Of a stretch of DNA of 64,000 nucleotides, positions 1-10,602 are shown in pieces. Position numbers and translations under genes: made by a program. The DNA is taken from contig FJOG01000023.1 of the NCBI GenBank assembly GCA_900073065.1, positions 872,179 through 936,178 on the forward strand, in the 5' to 3' direction. Each line of letters starts with the position of its first letter. The first letter of the stretch is position 1. The notes under the pieces were generated by a model, which saw nothing but the letters and a program-made list of their open reading frames with translations, ran no database searches and was not told the origin of the DNA. This DNA is from Phialocephala subalpina. Lineage: Eukaryota > Ascomycota > Leotiomycetes > Helotiales > Mollisiaceae.

Positions 1-333
1 AAAGCTGGTGGGAAGAAGCCGGTAAAGGAAGAAAAGAAAGAGGAGAAGAGAGATTTCAGTCTGAAGGAGGGAGAGACGATCACAGTCAATATCGGCGGAA
101 GGGCAGGAAGGAGGAATCCACCGAAAGAGAAAGAGGAGTCACTTCAGAGCTTGGGGAGCTTCTCATTACCACCACCTCCGGGAGGAGGATCTTTGGGGTC
201 TTTCCTACCTCCACCACCAAGTGCTTCGGAATTGAAGGCACAGAAGAGACTCAGTCAGACATTCGAGCCGCCGAATCCGAGTACGATAGGGGATATGGGA
301 TTTGATGATGGGGAGTTCGGGGAATTCCAATAG
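1..333 (+). CDS. NECAP-like (DUF1681) endocytic adaptor-binding protein, C-terminal part
   Basis: Partial gene; its 5' end lies outside the window. The open frame runs from base 1 to the TAG at 331-333. Visible features are a basic linker, a short stretch reading FSLKEGETITVNIGG that matches the end of the NECAP PH-like domain, a proline/glycine-rich tail with repeated LPPPP segments, and an acidic-aromatic end (DDGEFGEFQ). NECAP-family proteins bind the AP-2 ear and coat factors in clathrin-mediated endocytosis, and their short C-terminal aromatic/acidic motifs are adaptor-ear ligands. The family call rests on the domain-end motif plus tail architecture; the main domain is not in view. Confidence 0.7.
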   Translation, partial: KAGGKKPVKEEKKEEKRDFSLKEGETITVNIGGRAGRRNPPKEKEESLQSLGSFSLPPPPGGGSLGSFLPPPPSASELKAQKRLSQTFEPPNPSTIGDMGFDDGEFGEFQ

Positions 334-2389
334 CAACAAAAAGGCTCCCATGTGGATCTTATGTTCATTCTCGTTATACCCAAGCTATTGTCCTGGCCGT
401 AGGTTGATGCTGCATTTTCGGCCCACTGACGAAGATACATACCACCTCGTGCCTTCAACACTGGGACTGCCTCAGAAATTCCGTACGTAAGGACAACTTA
501 GACAGCGAGGAGCACAAAACCCGATAAGTTGGAATTGATCATGGCACAGGTGGTTCTTGTTTCCGCTGAAAAAATCATCTAGTGCTTGCTCTCTCGCGTG
601 GCAGGCTCACTTGATCGTTCACACTCGTTGGTGTAATCGAGTGGTAGCATCTTGTGTTGGCAGGGGACTTATTGATGTTACTTTTCATCATTTATACTCG
701 TTGTATGGAATGCAACTTACGCAATGAACCTTGGGAGTGAGAGCCTTTGTCCAACGTACTTCGCTATCTCATCCAATAATCGCTCGGTTGGCACATCTTA
801 AGTCGAACTTTACATCCTATGCCATCTCATCCGATAGCACCGTGCCCTCTCTTCGACCTTCTATCCTTCGAATAGGGGAATAAGGTTGTATGTTCGAGCG
901 CTTTGGGATGGACAGTCCCAACTGGTATCTGGGAGTACTCGGTATTCTTGGGATCTGGGCGACGTCTCCCTCTCCACTCTGAGCGGCGACAAATTCAACA
1001 GCCTTTCCAGCATCAGTTTTAACTTTCAAATTTCCACTCCCGTCCTTGAAATTTGAAACTCACCTTGTCGTTGACGAAACTAATATTTAATTCTCTAATA
1101 GTATTAATCATAAACAGACTTGCAACTTAGATGCAGCTATAGCTCAAGACTTTGCTGGTTTCCTTCTTCACGGCTCTAGCACCTTGCTCTTGGGTCTTGC
1201 CATCATCGCCTTCCTTCTCGCCCGTCTCACTCTCCTTTGATTTTTAAAAGAAAGGACTGGAATGAAGGAAGGTAGGTCAGGTCGAAGGACTCGGGAGAGA
1301 GTCCGACTGTGATTCGACTTGAGCCGGGGTGGAGGGGTTTGTGGGTTTGTCGCAGGGTTGGGGGCGGGCGCAAGGTCTCCTGAAGGTAAGTGTGCTGGCC
1401 GAATCTTACCCCAGTTCCTCGTTATCAAAGCCTAGCAGCCCGAGTCCTGGTGACCATTGAACTCGATGTTGTGTATACACCCCAGATGAGTAAGCTTCGT
1501 CGTCTGTCGAGTTGTTGGAAGGGCATGTTTTGAGCGGAACTCGCATGCTTGTTCCTTCAAGTTGTTGATGAATTGGTGATTTTAGCTGTAGTATGGATCT
1601 GGTTTTGACTTTTATGTTGGGAAGCTGTTGGTATCGGTTGTGCGGGAAGGCGTGAAGTTGACGTTGAGTGAGTGGTAGACGGAGAGGGTGGTTACCCGAA
1701 GAAGCTTTTGGGGATGTCTTTTTGGGTGCTATCTATATAGGACAATCTATAAAGCTAATGCTCGTTGATCAAAGGATACATCAGTATGACACTTAGATAT
1801 AGGTGTAACTGTGGGAGACAACTCACAAGTAAGGGGAATCCATTCACGGGCGCTGGAATGACGGTATGCATGATGCAATGTGGTAGGTATTCAATCTGTA
1901 GAGCTTGTGTTCCAGTCATCCATTTACAAGGCTTTGGCCCGCAACCCCCCCTCCCCTTCGTGAGTACTGGCAATTGTGGAGCCACGTAGTGCATTGAGAG
2001 CCAGCCTTGTCTTGGTGTGTGATAAGGCTCGACTTCAGCTTGCAGGCTCGAGACATATGGTTCTCTCGAGTTCATCTCTTCCAGATCATTCTCTCCCACA
2101 ATTTAAGCACCAAACCTTTCCAGCAGCTGGATCCTTGAATGGTACCAAGAAAAGTACAAGCACCATGAAAAGATACTGATAACTTTGCAGTGGTTTGGAT
2201 GACGTCCACAAAATAGAGCGTCATCTTCCGGAACTACCAGCATGCTGCTTTAGGGTTTGTAATTTATATCATCTCTGAGAACGACAAATTGGATTTCCCC
2301 AAGGCGATGGGATTGTAATAAAGGGCGACGGCTTTACTGTATTCCTGCACTAGCAGTGTTGGCTGACTCGCTGTTTGACAGTATTGATA
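334..2389. other. Intergenic, no gene seen
   Basis: About 2 kb between the NECAP-like gene and the minisatellite. Short open frames occur on both strands, but none has recognisable protein character, codon bias or a plausible intron partner. Confidence 0.5.
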
Positions 2390-2505
2390 TTTGCCTGGCT
2401 CTATTTGCCTGGCTCTATTTGCCTGGCTCTATTTGCCTGGCTCTATTTGCCTGGCTCTATTTGCCTGGCTCTATTTGCCTGGCTCTATTTGCCTGGCTCT
2501 ATTTG
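2390..2505. repeat. 14-bp minisatellite running into an assembly gap
   Basis: The unit TTTGCCTGGCTCTA is repeated head to tail about 8.3 times without a visible mismatch and ends exactly at the N run. All three forward frames stay open across it because 14 is not a multiple of 3, so the long frames here are repeat artefacts rather than genes. The true array is probably longer. Confidence 0.95.
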
Positions 2506-2967
2506 NNNNNNNNNNNNNNNNNNNNNNNNNNNNNNNNNNNNNNNNNNNNNNNNNNNNNNNNNNNNNNNNNNNNNNNNNNNNNNNNNNNNNNNNNNNNNNN
2601 NNNNNNNNNNNNNNNNNNNNNNNNNNNNNNNNNNNNNNNNNNNNNNNNNNNNNNNNNNNNNNNNNNNNNNNNNNNNNNNNNNNNNNNNNNNNNNNNNNNN
2701 NNNNNNNNNNNNNNNNNNNNNNNNNNNNNNNNNNNNNNNNNNNNNNNNNNNNNNNNNNNNNNNNNNNNNNNNNNNNNNNNNNNNNNNNNNNNNNNNNNNN
2801 NNNNNNNNNNNNNNNNNNNNNNNNNNNNNNNNNNNNNNNNNNNNNNNNNNNNNNNNNNNNNNNNNNNNNNNNNNNNNNNNNNNNNNNNNNNNNNNNNNNN
2901 NNNNNNNNNNNNNNNNNNNNNNNNNNNNNNNNNNNNNNNNNNNNNNNNNNNNNNNNNNNNNNNNNNN
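2506..2967. other. Assembly gap (462 N) followed by a C13 run
   Basis: Unknown bases. The first known bases after the gap are 13 consecutive C (2968-2980). The gap is therefore flanked by a minisatellite and a homopolymer, both typical causes of assembly breaks. The N length may be only an estimate. Confidence 0.98.
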
Positions 2968-3068
2968 CCCCCCCCCCCCCAAACGCTGAATCTCAAGGCT
3001 CAAGGCTAGATATGTTTGATAAAATGTATCGCGTTTCCCCCTGGTCCCGCAAATCGTGAACCCCTTTC

Positions 3069-4061
3069 CTATTCCTCGCCCTTTGCCGTCTCCCGCTCCT
3101 CTTTCGTGAGACTCCATATTTGCGAGAGCCCCGGAATGATTGGTAAGCTAAGGCGTTTGACCATATGTTTGCATATATGACCATGCTTGCTGCAGCTCGA
3201 GTCTAAGTCTGCATCACCCATAGACACAGTCCTGCGGAAGTAGCTAGGCCTGCGATCTTTGGGGGTTCCTGTGTCCACAGAATCACTCCTTGGCGTATCC
3301 ATTGGTGAAATCTCTTTGCTGTGAGGATTTCCGGGAGGCACCTCGTGTGTGTTCTGCTGCCAACTGTAATCTCCGTGCTGTTGTTGCCATTCAGGCACCG
3401 TTGAAAGCGTCTGGGTGGGCGTAAATTGTGTAGGATAGCAGGGAGCGAAACTCGGTTGCATTTGTTGCATCGGCGTCATGTTTTTGTTATAATTGAGCAG
3501 GGCGCTTCGTCGTAGGGTGTCGAACTCTCGGTACTCATCCTCAACTTGAGTTGATCGTACTCGTTTCTGAATCTGAAAAGTCAACTGACCCAATCTCACC
3601 AGTATTCTTCTCTCCTGGCGAGCTGTTTCTTCAAGTCTGCTTTTGAACCAGCCGATTTGATTCCTCATATTTCGTTTGGTGGAGACTCTGTTGCCAATGG
3701 AGGAGACATTGTCAATGATGAGGTCTTCCTCCAGTGGCGTGATCCTTCTGAGCAGTTGTGTTGCTTTGAAGTTCTCGTGCTGGAGACAGTCAAGGAGGTA
3801 GGATCGTTCGTGATCGAGTTCATCGAAGGAAGCAGGTATCGGTCCAGGACCACCCGGGTGTTCACTGTTAGACATGCAGTTTTGTGCCTCTGGACGTCTA
3901 GATTGTGTTGGAAGATTTGTAGCCAGTTGTTGATGAGACCGCGCATTATTCGAGGACGTAGGGTTGGAGGATCGTGAATTGGCGGGAGACCGATTTTGCT
4001 GCTGATATTGTCTGTTTTTTGCTCGGCGATTCGCACCGGATAGTAAATTTGGCGGAAGCAT
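3069..4061 (-). CDS. Hypothetical fungal protein with central coiled coil
   Basis: A single 330-aa frame. The N-terminus (about residues 1-75) is rich in Gln, Asn, Ser and Arg and looks disordered. Residues about 80-190 are charged and helical, with heptad-like leucines (FDELDHERSYLLDCL to the QKRVRS region), consistent with a coiled coil. The remainder is Gln/Pro/Thr-rich and ends in a short Cys/His segment (CSKHGHICKH). I do not recognise the family. An alternative upstream start exists: another frame begins with an ATG at about 4134-4136 and overlaps this one, so a missed intron or a uORF is possible. The gene diverges from the membrane protein at 5012. Confidence 0.55.
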   Translation of the reverse strand: MLPPNLLSGANRRAKNRQYQQQNRSPANSRSSNPTSSNNARSHQQLATNLPTQSRRPEAQNCMSNSEHPGGPGPIPASFDELDHERSYLLDCLQHENFKATQLLRRITPLEEDLIIDNVSSIGNRVSTKRNMRNQIGWFKSRLEETARQERRILVRLGQLTFQIQKRVRSTQVEDEYREFDTLRRSALLNYNKNMTPMQQMQPSFAPCYPTQFTPTQTLSTVPEWQQQHGDYSWQQNTHEVPPGNPHSKEISPMDTPRSDSVDTGTPKDRRPSYFRRTVSMGDADLDSSCSKHGHICKHMVKRLSLPIIPGLSQIWSLTKEERETAKGEE

Positions 4062-5011
4062 CGTTCGCCTCCTGGTGATGGTAACGGTAATGATGAAGCT
4101 CCAGCAGTAAATATATTGCCGTCAAATAGGCTACACATACAAAGAGGTCTTAGAAACACACCTCCGTCCAACACTGTAACGGACTATGATAGAGTGAGAG
4201 AAACGCCTGGAAGTGACTGGTTTCCAGATAGCCAGCAGAGAGGAGTTTCACACCTTGGTGGCTTGTCTCTCAAGGACAAAGGAAGGTCCACGTGGTGGTC
4301 TGCCACCGCTTTTGGGGTCGCATATCTCAAATCCAACATCGTGATAAAGGACTGTAAAGGACTGAAATGCAATTCGAATCGCATCTGACGAGCTCCTTTG
4401 TTTTGTTACCATTTTCGATCCAGAACTCTGTGGAGCTGATTTATTAAGCTTAAAAGCAAGCTTCATTGGAAACACAGTTGTGACAAGCCAGCATTGGTCT
4501 CGTGGCCTGATGTTTCTCTGCTTGTGCCTGTGCTTGTGCTTGGCTTGGCATCATCATGAGCTCAATTTGGGTGTAGATGAGGTTCTCATCGTCGAGAAAT
4601 ATATTCCGATAAACTCTTATCGGAATCCAGCGGAGGACTGAAGCTCGTAAATGACAAAGATATGCACGCGCGACTTCGATTTTGAAGAAAATTGTTGTAG
4701 TTGAAGAAGAAAGAACGCGAGGAAGCGGTTGCGTGCGGTTCTCGGAAAGGTTGACAGTCCGCGTCTGTGCCACTGAGAGAGCTACCGTACTTTATTGTGG
4801 GTGTCATGTTTATGCGGAGGACAGCTTTCTGCCCCTTGGGACGCCATTCCATTCTTCTATAGTATCGATAGATGATTTCCTCGTACGCCTCGAATCCTTG
4901 TCCGACATTCTTCCCCCACGATCGTGCTCCTCCAGAGCATCCTTCTTTGTCGGTCCGCATGGCAGCTGCTCCGTAAGCTTGAGCTCTTGATGAGCGTGAG
5001 AGGCGCACACA
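4062..5011. other. Divergent intergenic region with a perfect hairpin
   Basis: This spacer lies between two divergent genes and should hold both promoters. At 4603-4626 there is a perfect 10-bp inverted repeat (ATTCCGATAA, 4-nt loop, TTATCGGAAT). A run of TGTGCTTG-like repeats lies at about 4515-4545. No further gene is convincing. Confidence 0.5.
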
Positions 5012-7285
5012 ATGCCTCTCTTGCAGCGACCATTCCATGGCGACGAGGAACTGGGCAAGAAAGATGATGATCATAAGCAGGGAACGAAAGGTCATATGGG
5101 TCGTGCCTGGCAGCAACGGAGGCTGAATGGACCTCGACGAAGCAATCTCAAGAAGATCGCGCTGGTTTTACTGGTCATCATTGGGTTCTACTATTTCTTC
5201 AAGAATATGCCGACAGATCTCGAGCAACCAAGACAAAGACCTTCGTTTATACCTCCTACTGGGCCGAATGCGCCAGCCCCGAAGAGTGTCCCAGAACGCT
5301 ATGATTCTGTCTCGAAGATGGCAGACGATGATGCGTCAGAAACACCACTGCACAATTTCAATGGGGTATGTATTTATACTATGTTCAATTTTCTGGCCTG
5401 GCTTATGATACTTCTGCGGTCACGAATGTGTGTCCTATTTATCAACAATAGCTAATGTTATGTCTTTCCCAGCCGATCAAATTCTACCAACTTGCTTCGA
5501 CTCTGCATGCAGTAACGACACGAGGTTCTAGTCCGATAAATCAGAACGTGGTAGGTTCAGGAAGTCTCGTCAGCCATTATTGAGGCTAACTATCAAGCTC
5601 TTTGCTGCTGCTAGTCTGAAGAGTGCTGCAAGTCTGTTACCCATAGCCTGCGATATGGGTATTCGAGCGAGGAATTATGTTCACTTTGCACTCATGGGAA
5701 GGGATGACATATCTATGGACATATTGAAGTCTGTCAATGGCGTTGGGAAGGACTGTGGCATTACATTCCATGGTAGGATGGCACAGAATCAGTGTGCGTA
5801 ATAGTAACTGACTTCTTCAAGACGCCCGCCCGGACTTTTCGATTTCCAGCTCTGATTGGCGCATGGAGGTCAGCAGCGCTGCTGCGTTTAAGCATATCAA
5901 TGACTTTGTCAATCCTCAGGCAACATTCGTGGATTCTTCTGGAGAAGAGGAGGTTTGGTTCCTAAAAGGACTGAACCAACGTGCTGCAACCCTCGGAAGG
6001 ACTATCATTGAGCTTCCAGACAATGCGGGGCAGAACTTGATGTGGATAACACTGCTGGACAGTTCTTCTTTGAGTGGTAAGTGAATTTTCTGTGTACCAG
6101 GGGCCTCGCTAACCCTCTGAAGCCTGGAATAAGGCCTCTATCGATTTTATTGTCCATGCTCAGCCTTCTGCTTCTGGATCTTTAATGAGATTACTCGAAT
6201 CTTTAAAAAAGGCTGATTTCTTCTCATCATCTTACCCGCGATTAACCATCGAACTACCTCGTGATATTGATGAACCTTCGAAACGGTATCTCGAGGGATT
6301 CAAATGGCCACCCAAGAGCGATCATTCTTCAAGCTTACTCACATTACGCCACCGAATTCCCCAGCATGGGATCAATTCTGACGAGAGCTCGGCCCGCTTC
6401 CTCGAAGGCTTCTGGCCTGCAAATCCATCTGCCAATCATATCCTCGTACTATCACCACAGGTCGAACTATCTCCGCTATTCTACCACTACCTGAAATACA
6501 CCATGCTCGAGTACAAATACGCAGGGAACAATCCAGCAGTCGAAAATCTCCTCTCTCTAAGTCTTGATCTACCATCAACATACTTAAACGATACCACAAA
6601 ATTTACACCGCCAGTGTCGAATTCCACAGTTGGGGACAACGTTGTCAACACAGGCGTTTCGCCCTTCCTCTGGCAAGCACCAAACAGCAACGCAGCCCTA
6701 TATTTCGGGGATAAATGGATTGAACTCCACGATTTCGTTTCCCAATCCCTAGAATCACAACGCACACGGCCCACACCAACAACCCTGAATGAAAAAGCAG
6801 TCAGCAAAACCTACCCCTCCTGGCTCGAGCACGTATTGCGCCTCGCTCGAGCACGCGGATACTGGACTTTGTACCCGAATTTCGAAAACGAAGACCGTCT
6901 CGTGACTCTTCACAACGATCTCTACCAACCACCTGAAGAGTTTGCTGAAGAAGTGAAATCCGACCTTGAGAACGAGAACGACGAGCTAGGGGCCGATCCT
7001 TCCCATTATCTGAGTCTGAAGAATAAAGATAGTGAGACAACACTTCTCAAAACTAACCTCCTCAGTATGATGCCTAACAAAGGCGAGTTGCCGAAGCCTT
7101 GGGATATGCCCGTTTTGACCTACGATGGGGAACGGGTGGAGGTTGATGGGTTGCATAAGCTTGGGTTAGCTTATAGCGAGATTTTCAGAAGAGAGGTCGG
7201 CGGATGTGGACTTGATGATATGGAGAAAGTTAAGGTGGAGGGGGAAGTCGGCGATTTGTTCTGTTTGAAAGATCAGAAGTCTTGA
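5012..7285 (+). CDS. Type II membrane protein, fungal glycosyltransferase-like family
   Basis: Five exons: 5012-5365, 5473-5550, 5598-5772, 5822-6076 and 6123-7285; all junctions are GT-AG and phases close, giving 674 aa. A short basic cytosolic N-terminus of about 50 residues is followed by one hydrophobic segment (IALVLLVIIGFYYFF) and a large luminal domain, the topology of a Golgi/ER type II enzyme. The segment HILVLSPQVELSPLFYHYLKYTMLEY resembles the nucleotide-sugar core region of a fungal family usually annotated as glycosyltransferase 2. I see no clean DxD motif, so catalysis is an inference from family resemblance. The chosen ATG puts the membrane anchor about 50 residues in, as in the family. 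It converges with the inositol kinase downstream. Confidence 0.75.
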
Positions 7286-7749
7286 TGGCTGTAATATGCT
7301 TGGCGTTGGCGTTCAAGAGAGACGGTATGGCCATTATAGTGTACAGTAATCTTGCATATACCCAGCTTTGATCGGCTTGTGTCTGGATGTCTCTTGCTTC
7401 TCCAGTTGGCCAAGTCCCTAGAATGTCTGAAAGTCAGGTATGTACTTGTGCTGCATTTGTGGCCCAAGAATGTCCCTCAATATGATCGAGTGACTTCGGA
7501 GGCTTCTCCGTTACAATTTCCAAATGAGCTTCAGGCATAGTCGTCTCTTTTCATCAAAGAATCTCGAAATCAAGTTTCATACAATGTTGCAAGCCAGCTT
7601 TCATCATAAAGCAACGAGTGTATTCTATGCCGCATCCCAAAGGGTATCTTTACATGCGCATAAACCATATCGATCCCAGTGCCATTTCTCCTCTGAACTC
7701 CAATGCTCATATGCCCAATCACTCATGCTTTCGAAATCAAGCTGCAGCC
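7286..7749. other. Convergent intergenic spacer
   Basis: Spacer between the 3' ends of two converging genes. No coding frame with family character is seen; it presumably holds both 3' UTRs. Confidence 0.5.
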
Positions 7750-8978
7750 TCAAGCCGCAACGATATTCTCCAAAATCTTGCTCACGCTCCGAACACCTAG
7801 TAAGGCATTCTCATCCGGTCCCTGGCCTGGAACCCACTCCGCGTGCGCGAAATCTATCACTTTTACTGTGTAGATCTTTGGTACTGGCACTTCGTCTTCA
7901 TCTTCGTCCTCGTCTTCTTCGTCCCCATTCACCATTGTAGACGGAGAGCTAGCCTCCTCCATAGCCGTCCTCAACGCCTTCCCATCCCCCTCAAACACGA
8001 ATAACAGGCTTGCGGAAAACATTCTACTCTCTTGTCCTGCCAGCACGGCCTCAATCTTCTCCAAATCAGCAAGGAAAGCTTGCGCTACCAACTTTCCAAG
8101 TTCCTCATCTACACCTGCTTTCTCCGAAAATAGGAAGTTGGTGAATGCTTCATGGACATTTCCAGTGTGAAGGTCGAATCGTCCGTAATCTTTGTTGAAG
8201 ACTTTGTAGCCTTCTTCATCTACATCCTCTCCTTCCCTCTTCCCTCCTTGCCAAACTCGCATTCCTGCTACTCTAAAGCCTAGATCTTTGTGTGTTGTTT
8301 CGCTTGTGACCTTGTCGAAGCGGATTTGCTTTTCGAGAGGGGCGTCATCGGCCCAGAGACGGACACCGAGTTTCACATCGAGGATGTTGGGTTTTATGAA
8401 GCCGTGAGCGGCGTTTTCGAGGACGACGGCTAGGTTGGTTATTATGCGTTTGCCGGTTTTTATTGGGGGTTCCGTTGAGGGGATCGCATGCTTCGCTCTC
8501 GGTACACCATTCGTTATAATCTCGATCGGTGTATTCGTTCCATTCGAAAGTATAGCAGTGCCATTTGTGTCACTTCCATTGAAGAGAATAGCAGCGCTTG
8601 CTTCTTCAGCAGCAAGTATAGTCGCGCTTGCTTCCTCAATACTCGTCCCATTATGCTTTGCTAGCAAAGCAGCACCGGCCTCCTCTATACTCGTGCTTGT
8701 ACCGTTCGTTTGTTCGTCCAAAGTCAGGGTTCCGAGGAATGTGGGCATGAATTCTGCGAATGAGGGGTGCGAGGCAACGGAGGATTCGTAGAAGGCGATT
8801 TCGGCGGGGGTGCAGGGCTTGATGAATAACTCGCCGTCGACGTCGCAAAGTGTGCCGTCACTGCATTGCTTGTCAGCACGACTCTGTCTTTGGGGGCGGT
8901 AATTTGCGCAACGTACTGGCCTGCCACGGCGTAGTTGTAGTCTATAAGGTCTGCGCGCGTAGGTAATGGTTTCGCCAT
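7750..8978 (-). CDS. Inositol polyphosphate multikinase (IPK family)
   Basis: Two exons on the minus strand, 8917-8978 then 7750-8860. Splicing with a GTACGT donor restores AGHDGTLCDVDGELFIKP, the conserved IPK N-terminus; the total is 390 aa. The signature PxxxDxKxG is present as PNILDVKLG at about residues 178-186, and the C-terminal VIDFAHAEW block carries the metal-binding Asp. The family phosphorylates inositol trisphosphate to higher inositol phosphates (Arg82/Ipk2 in yeast) in nucleus and cytosol. Odd features are a low-complexity insertion at about residues 67-135 with repeated SIEEAxA units and NGT triplets, and an Asp/Glu-only stretch before the last strand. Both are absent from the compact IPK fold and are probably surface loops. 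Confidence 0.93.
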
Positions 8979-10602
8979 AATTGTTCTGAAGAGATCTAGA
9001 GATCTAAGGACTGGAAATCTCGAGAGGGAGAATGAATGCTATGACTCTATCATGGTGGGGAGAAAGCGGTATTAGAAGGACCGGCGCGCAAACACCCTGC
9101 GCGGATGATGAGAAGAGGTTTGTGTAAAAAAGAAACACCGAATGCGAGCGATAAGAGGGAATGCTAAGGCTGAGTAAAGGAAGAGGCGCCTCTTGTCGTG
9201 TCGTGGCTTCAATGATGAGCGCTGTCGCACTTCTGCCCGCGTATCCTGCATTGTGAATCAGCTTAGCGTCAGGGCTCCCATGCGGGTTCTCAGCGGGTTG
9301 GACAAGCTCAAGACAGCGTCTATTAGGTTGTGGTTAGGTGTGGTCCGGGCGCTACTGTAATGCGCGAACATGCGCCTGGGACTGGGACTGCATTCATAGG
9401 CGGTGAGACCATCCTTACGTTCAATGTACGCACTGCGGAAGACAGAGCTCAGCCACGAACATTGAGGACGAAGCATGAACCACAGCGAAGGGCAGAATCG
9501 GCGGCAGACAACGAATGTACCAATTGTCGAGGGACGTGCCACTTGGAGCTGGCGTTGAGTTTCTGCAAATGTTGGAGGACGAGCGGAGAGTGGTCAGAGG
9601 AAGCTGAGTTTGAGACCGGACCGGCAGGAAGCAGCATATATCGTGGGGTCTTCTCCGCAATACATACATGCAATGGCAACTACGGAGGAGTGCAGCACAC
9701 TGGCACCTTGATATTCTCGGGATTGAGAGAAGGGTAGATCCAAGGGAGACCACAGTAAGGCGAGGAAGCCAGCAGCGGGGATCCTTCCCCGCGAAGTTTT
9801 CGAGAACAAACAGGTGCAGCACGTTACTCAAACACTATCTAGACGTCGATGATGTCTAGATACACTCCAAAAGTGTTGTTGCGGAGAGAGTTGGTGGTAT
9901 TGGACAACGGTTCCGAGCTAGAATATATAAGATTCGACCGGCCGTGGCTTCCCCAGATTCTCAAGGTAGCGAAGAATATTGGAAAGTATAATGATCAAGG
10001 ATCACACTGATGAGAAGCACTTGAGTAGGTTCCTTCTGCAGGTATATACCTTGGCCCCGGGTCCGCAAGATTGTTTGCTCCAGAATTATGACAGCAAACG
10101 AGCGCCATTCTAGTCCACCACACGTCGTAATAGGCCCATCATCGTAGCTTAAAATTACACAAAGATTGTCTATTCGATTTTGTCACTTTTAACGTATTTC
10201 TAAATGCAGCCTCGTTAGTCTGGCGTCATTGTACTTCGTATTGCTTTCGTCTGTTCGTTGCGTATGAGCTCTAACATCGATTGTTGACTTCGACACGACC
10301 ACGTCAATATTTAAACACGCTCGCTCCGCGTTTGCCCAAACTTCTTACAGCTCACCATCTTCCTCGACTTTGACCATTCTATTACCACAAGAAGGTATGA
10401 TTGTCCCTTGTCCTTGAAGTCTTCCAAGCAAACACCTCTTCATTACTCAAGCTCGCTCAGCCTTCCTTCTCGTTGCTACCCAACCGCGTCCTGCATTTCT
10501 TCCCAAGCCCTACCTACTCCTACCCCGCGTAATTTTCATGCTGGTAGCACACGGCTAATTCTTCCAGTTCTGACAACCTAGCACCCTAGTCAGGAACTCA
10601 GG
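8979..10602. promoter_or_regulatory. Divergent promoter region with probable 5'-UTR intron of the Arb1 gene
   Basis: This 1.6-kb spacer separates the start codons of the inositol kinase (minus) and Arb1 (plus). A likely 5'-UTR intron of Arb1 lies at about 10395-10567: donor AAG|GTATGA, pyrimidine-rich body, branch-like GGCTAAT, acceptor TTCTTCCAG. An AT-rich element, ATATTTAAAC, lies at about 10308. No protein gene is supported inside. Confidence 0.5.

Noticed and set aside
600..680. tRNA-like words (GTGGTAGCATC) in the first intergenic region
   Set aside because: No B box (GGTTCGANTCC) at the right spacing and no acceptor stem could be found.
2356..3117. Long open frames on both strands across the N gap
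   Set aside because: They are produced by the minisatellite and by unknown bases translated as X; there is no gene evidence.
4586..5116. Minus-strand 176-aa frame opposite the glycosyltransferase-like gene start
   Set aside because: The plus strand here has a well-supported exon with a membrane anchor; the minus frame has no motifs and overlaps promoter sequence.
10395..10567. Arb1 upstream region as a protein-coding exon
   Set aside because: The stretch has intron signals but no in-frame ATG leading into 10603; it is better explained as a 5'-UTR intron.
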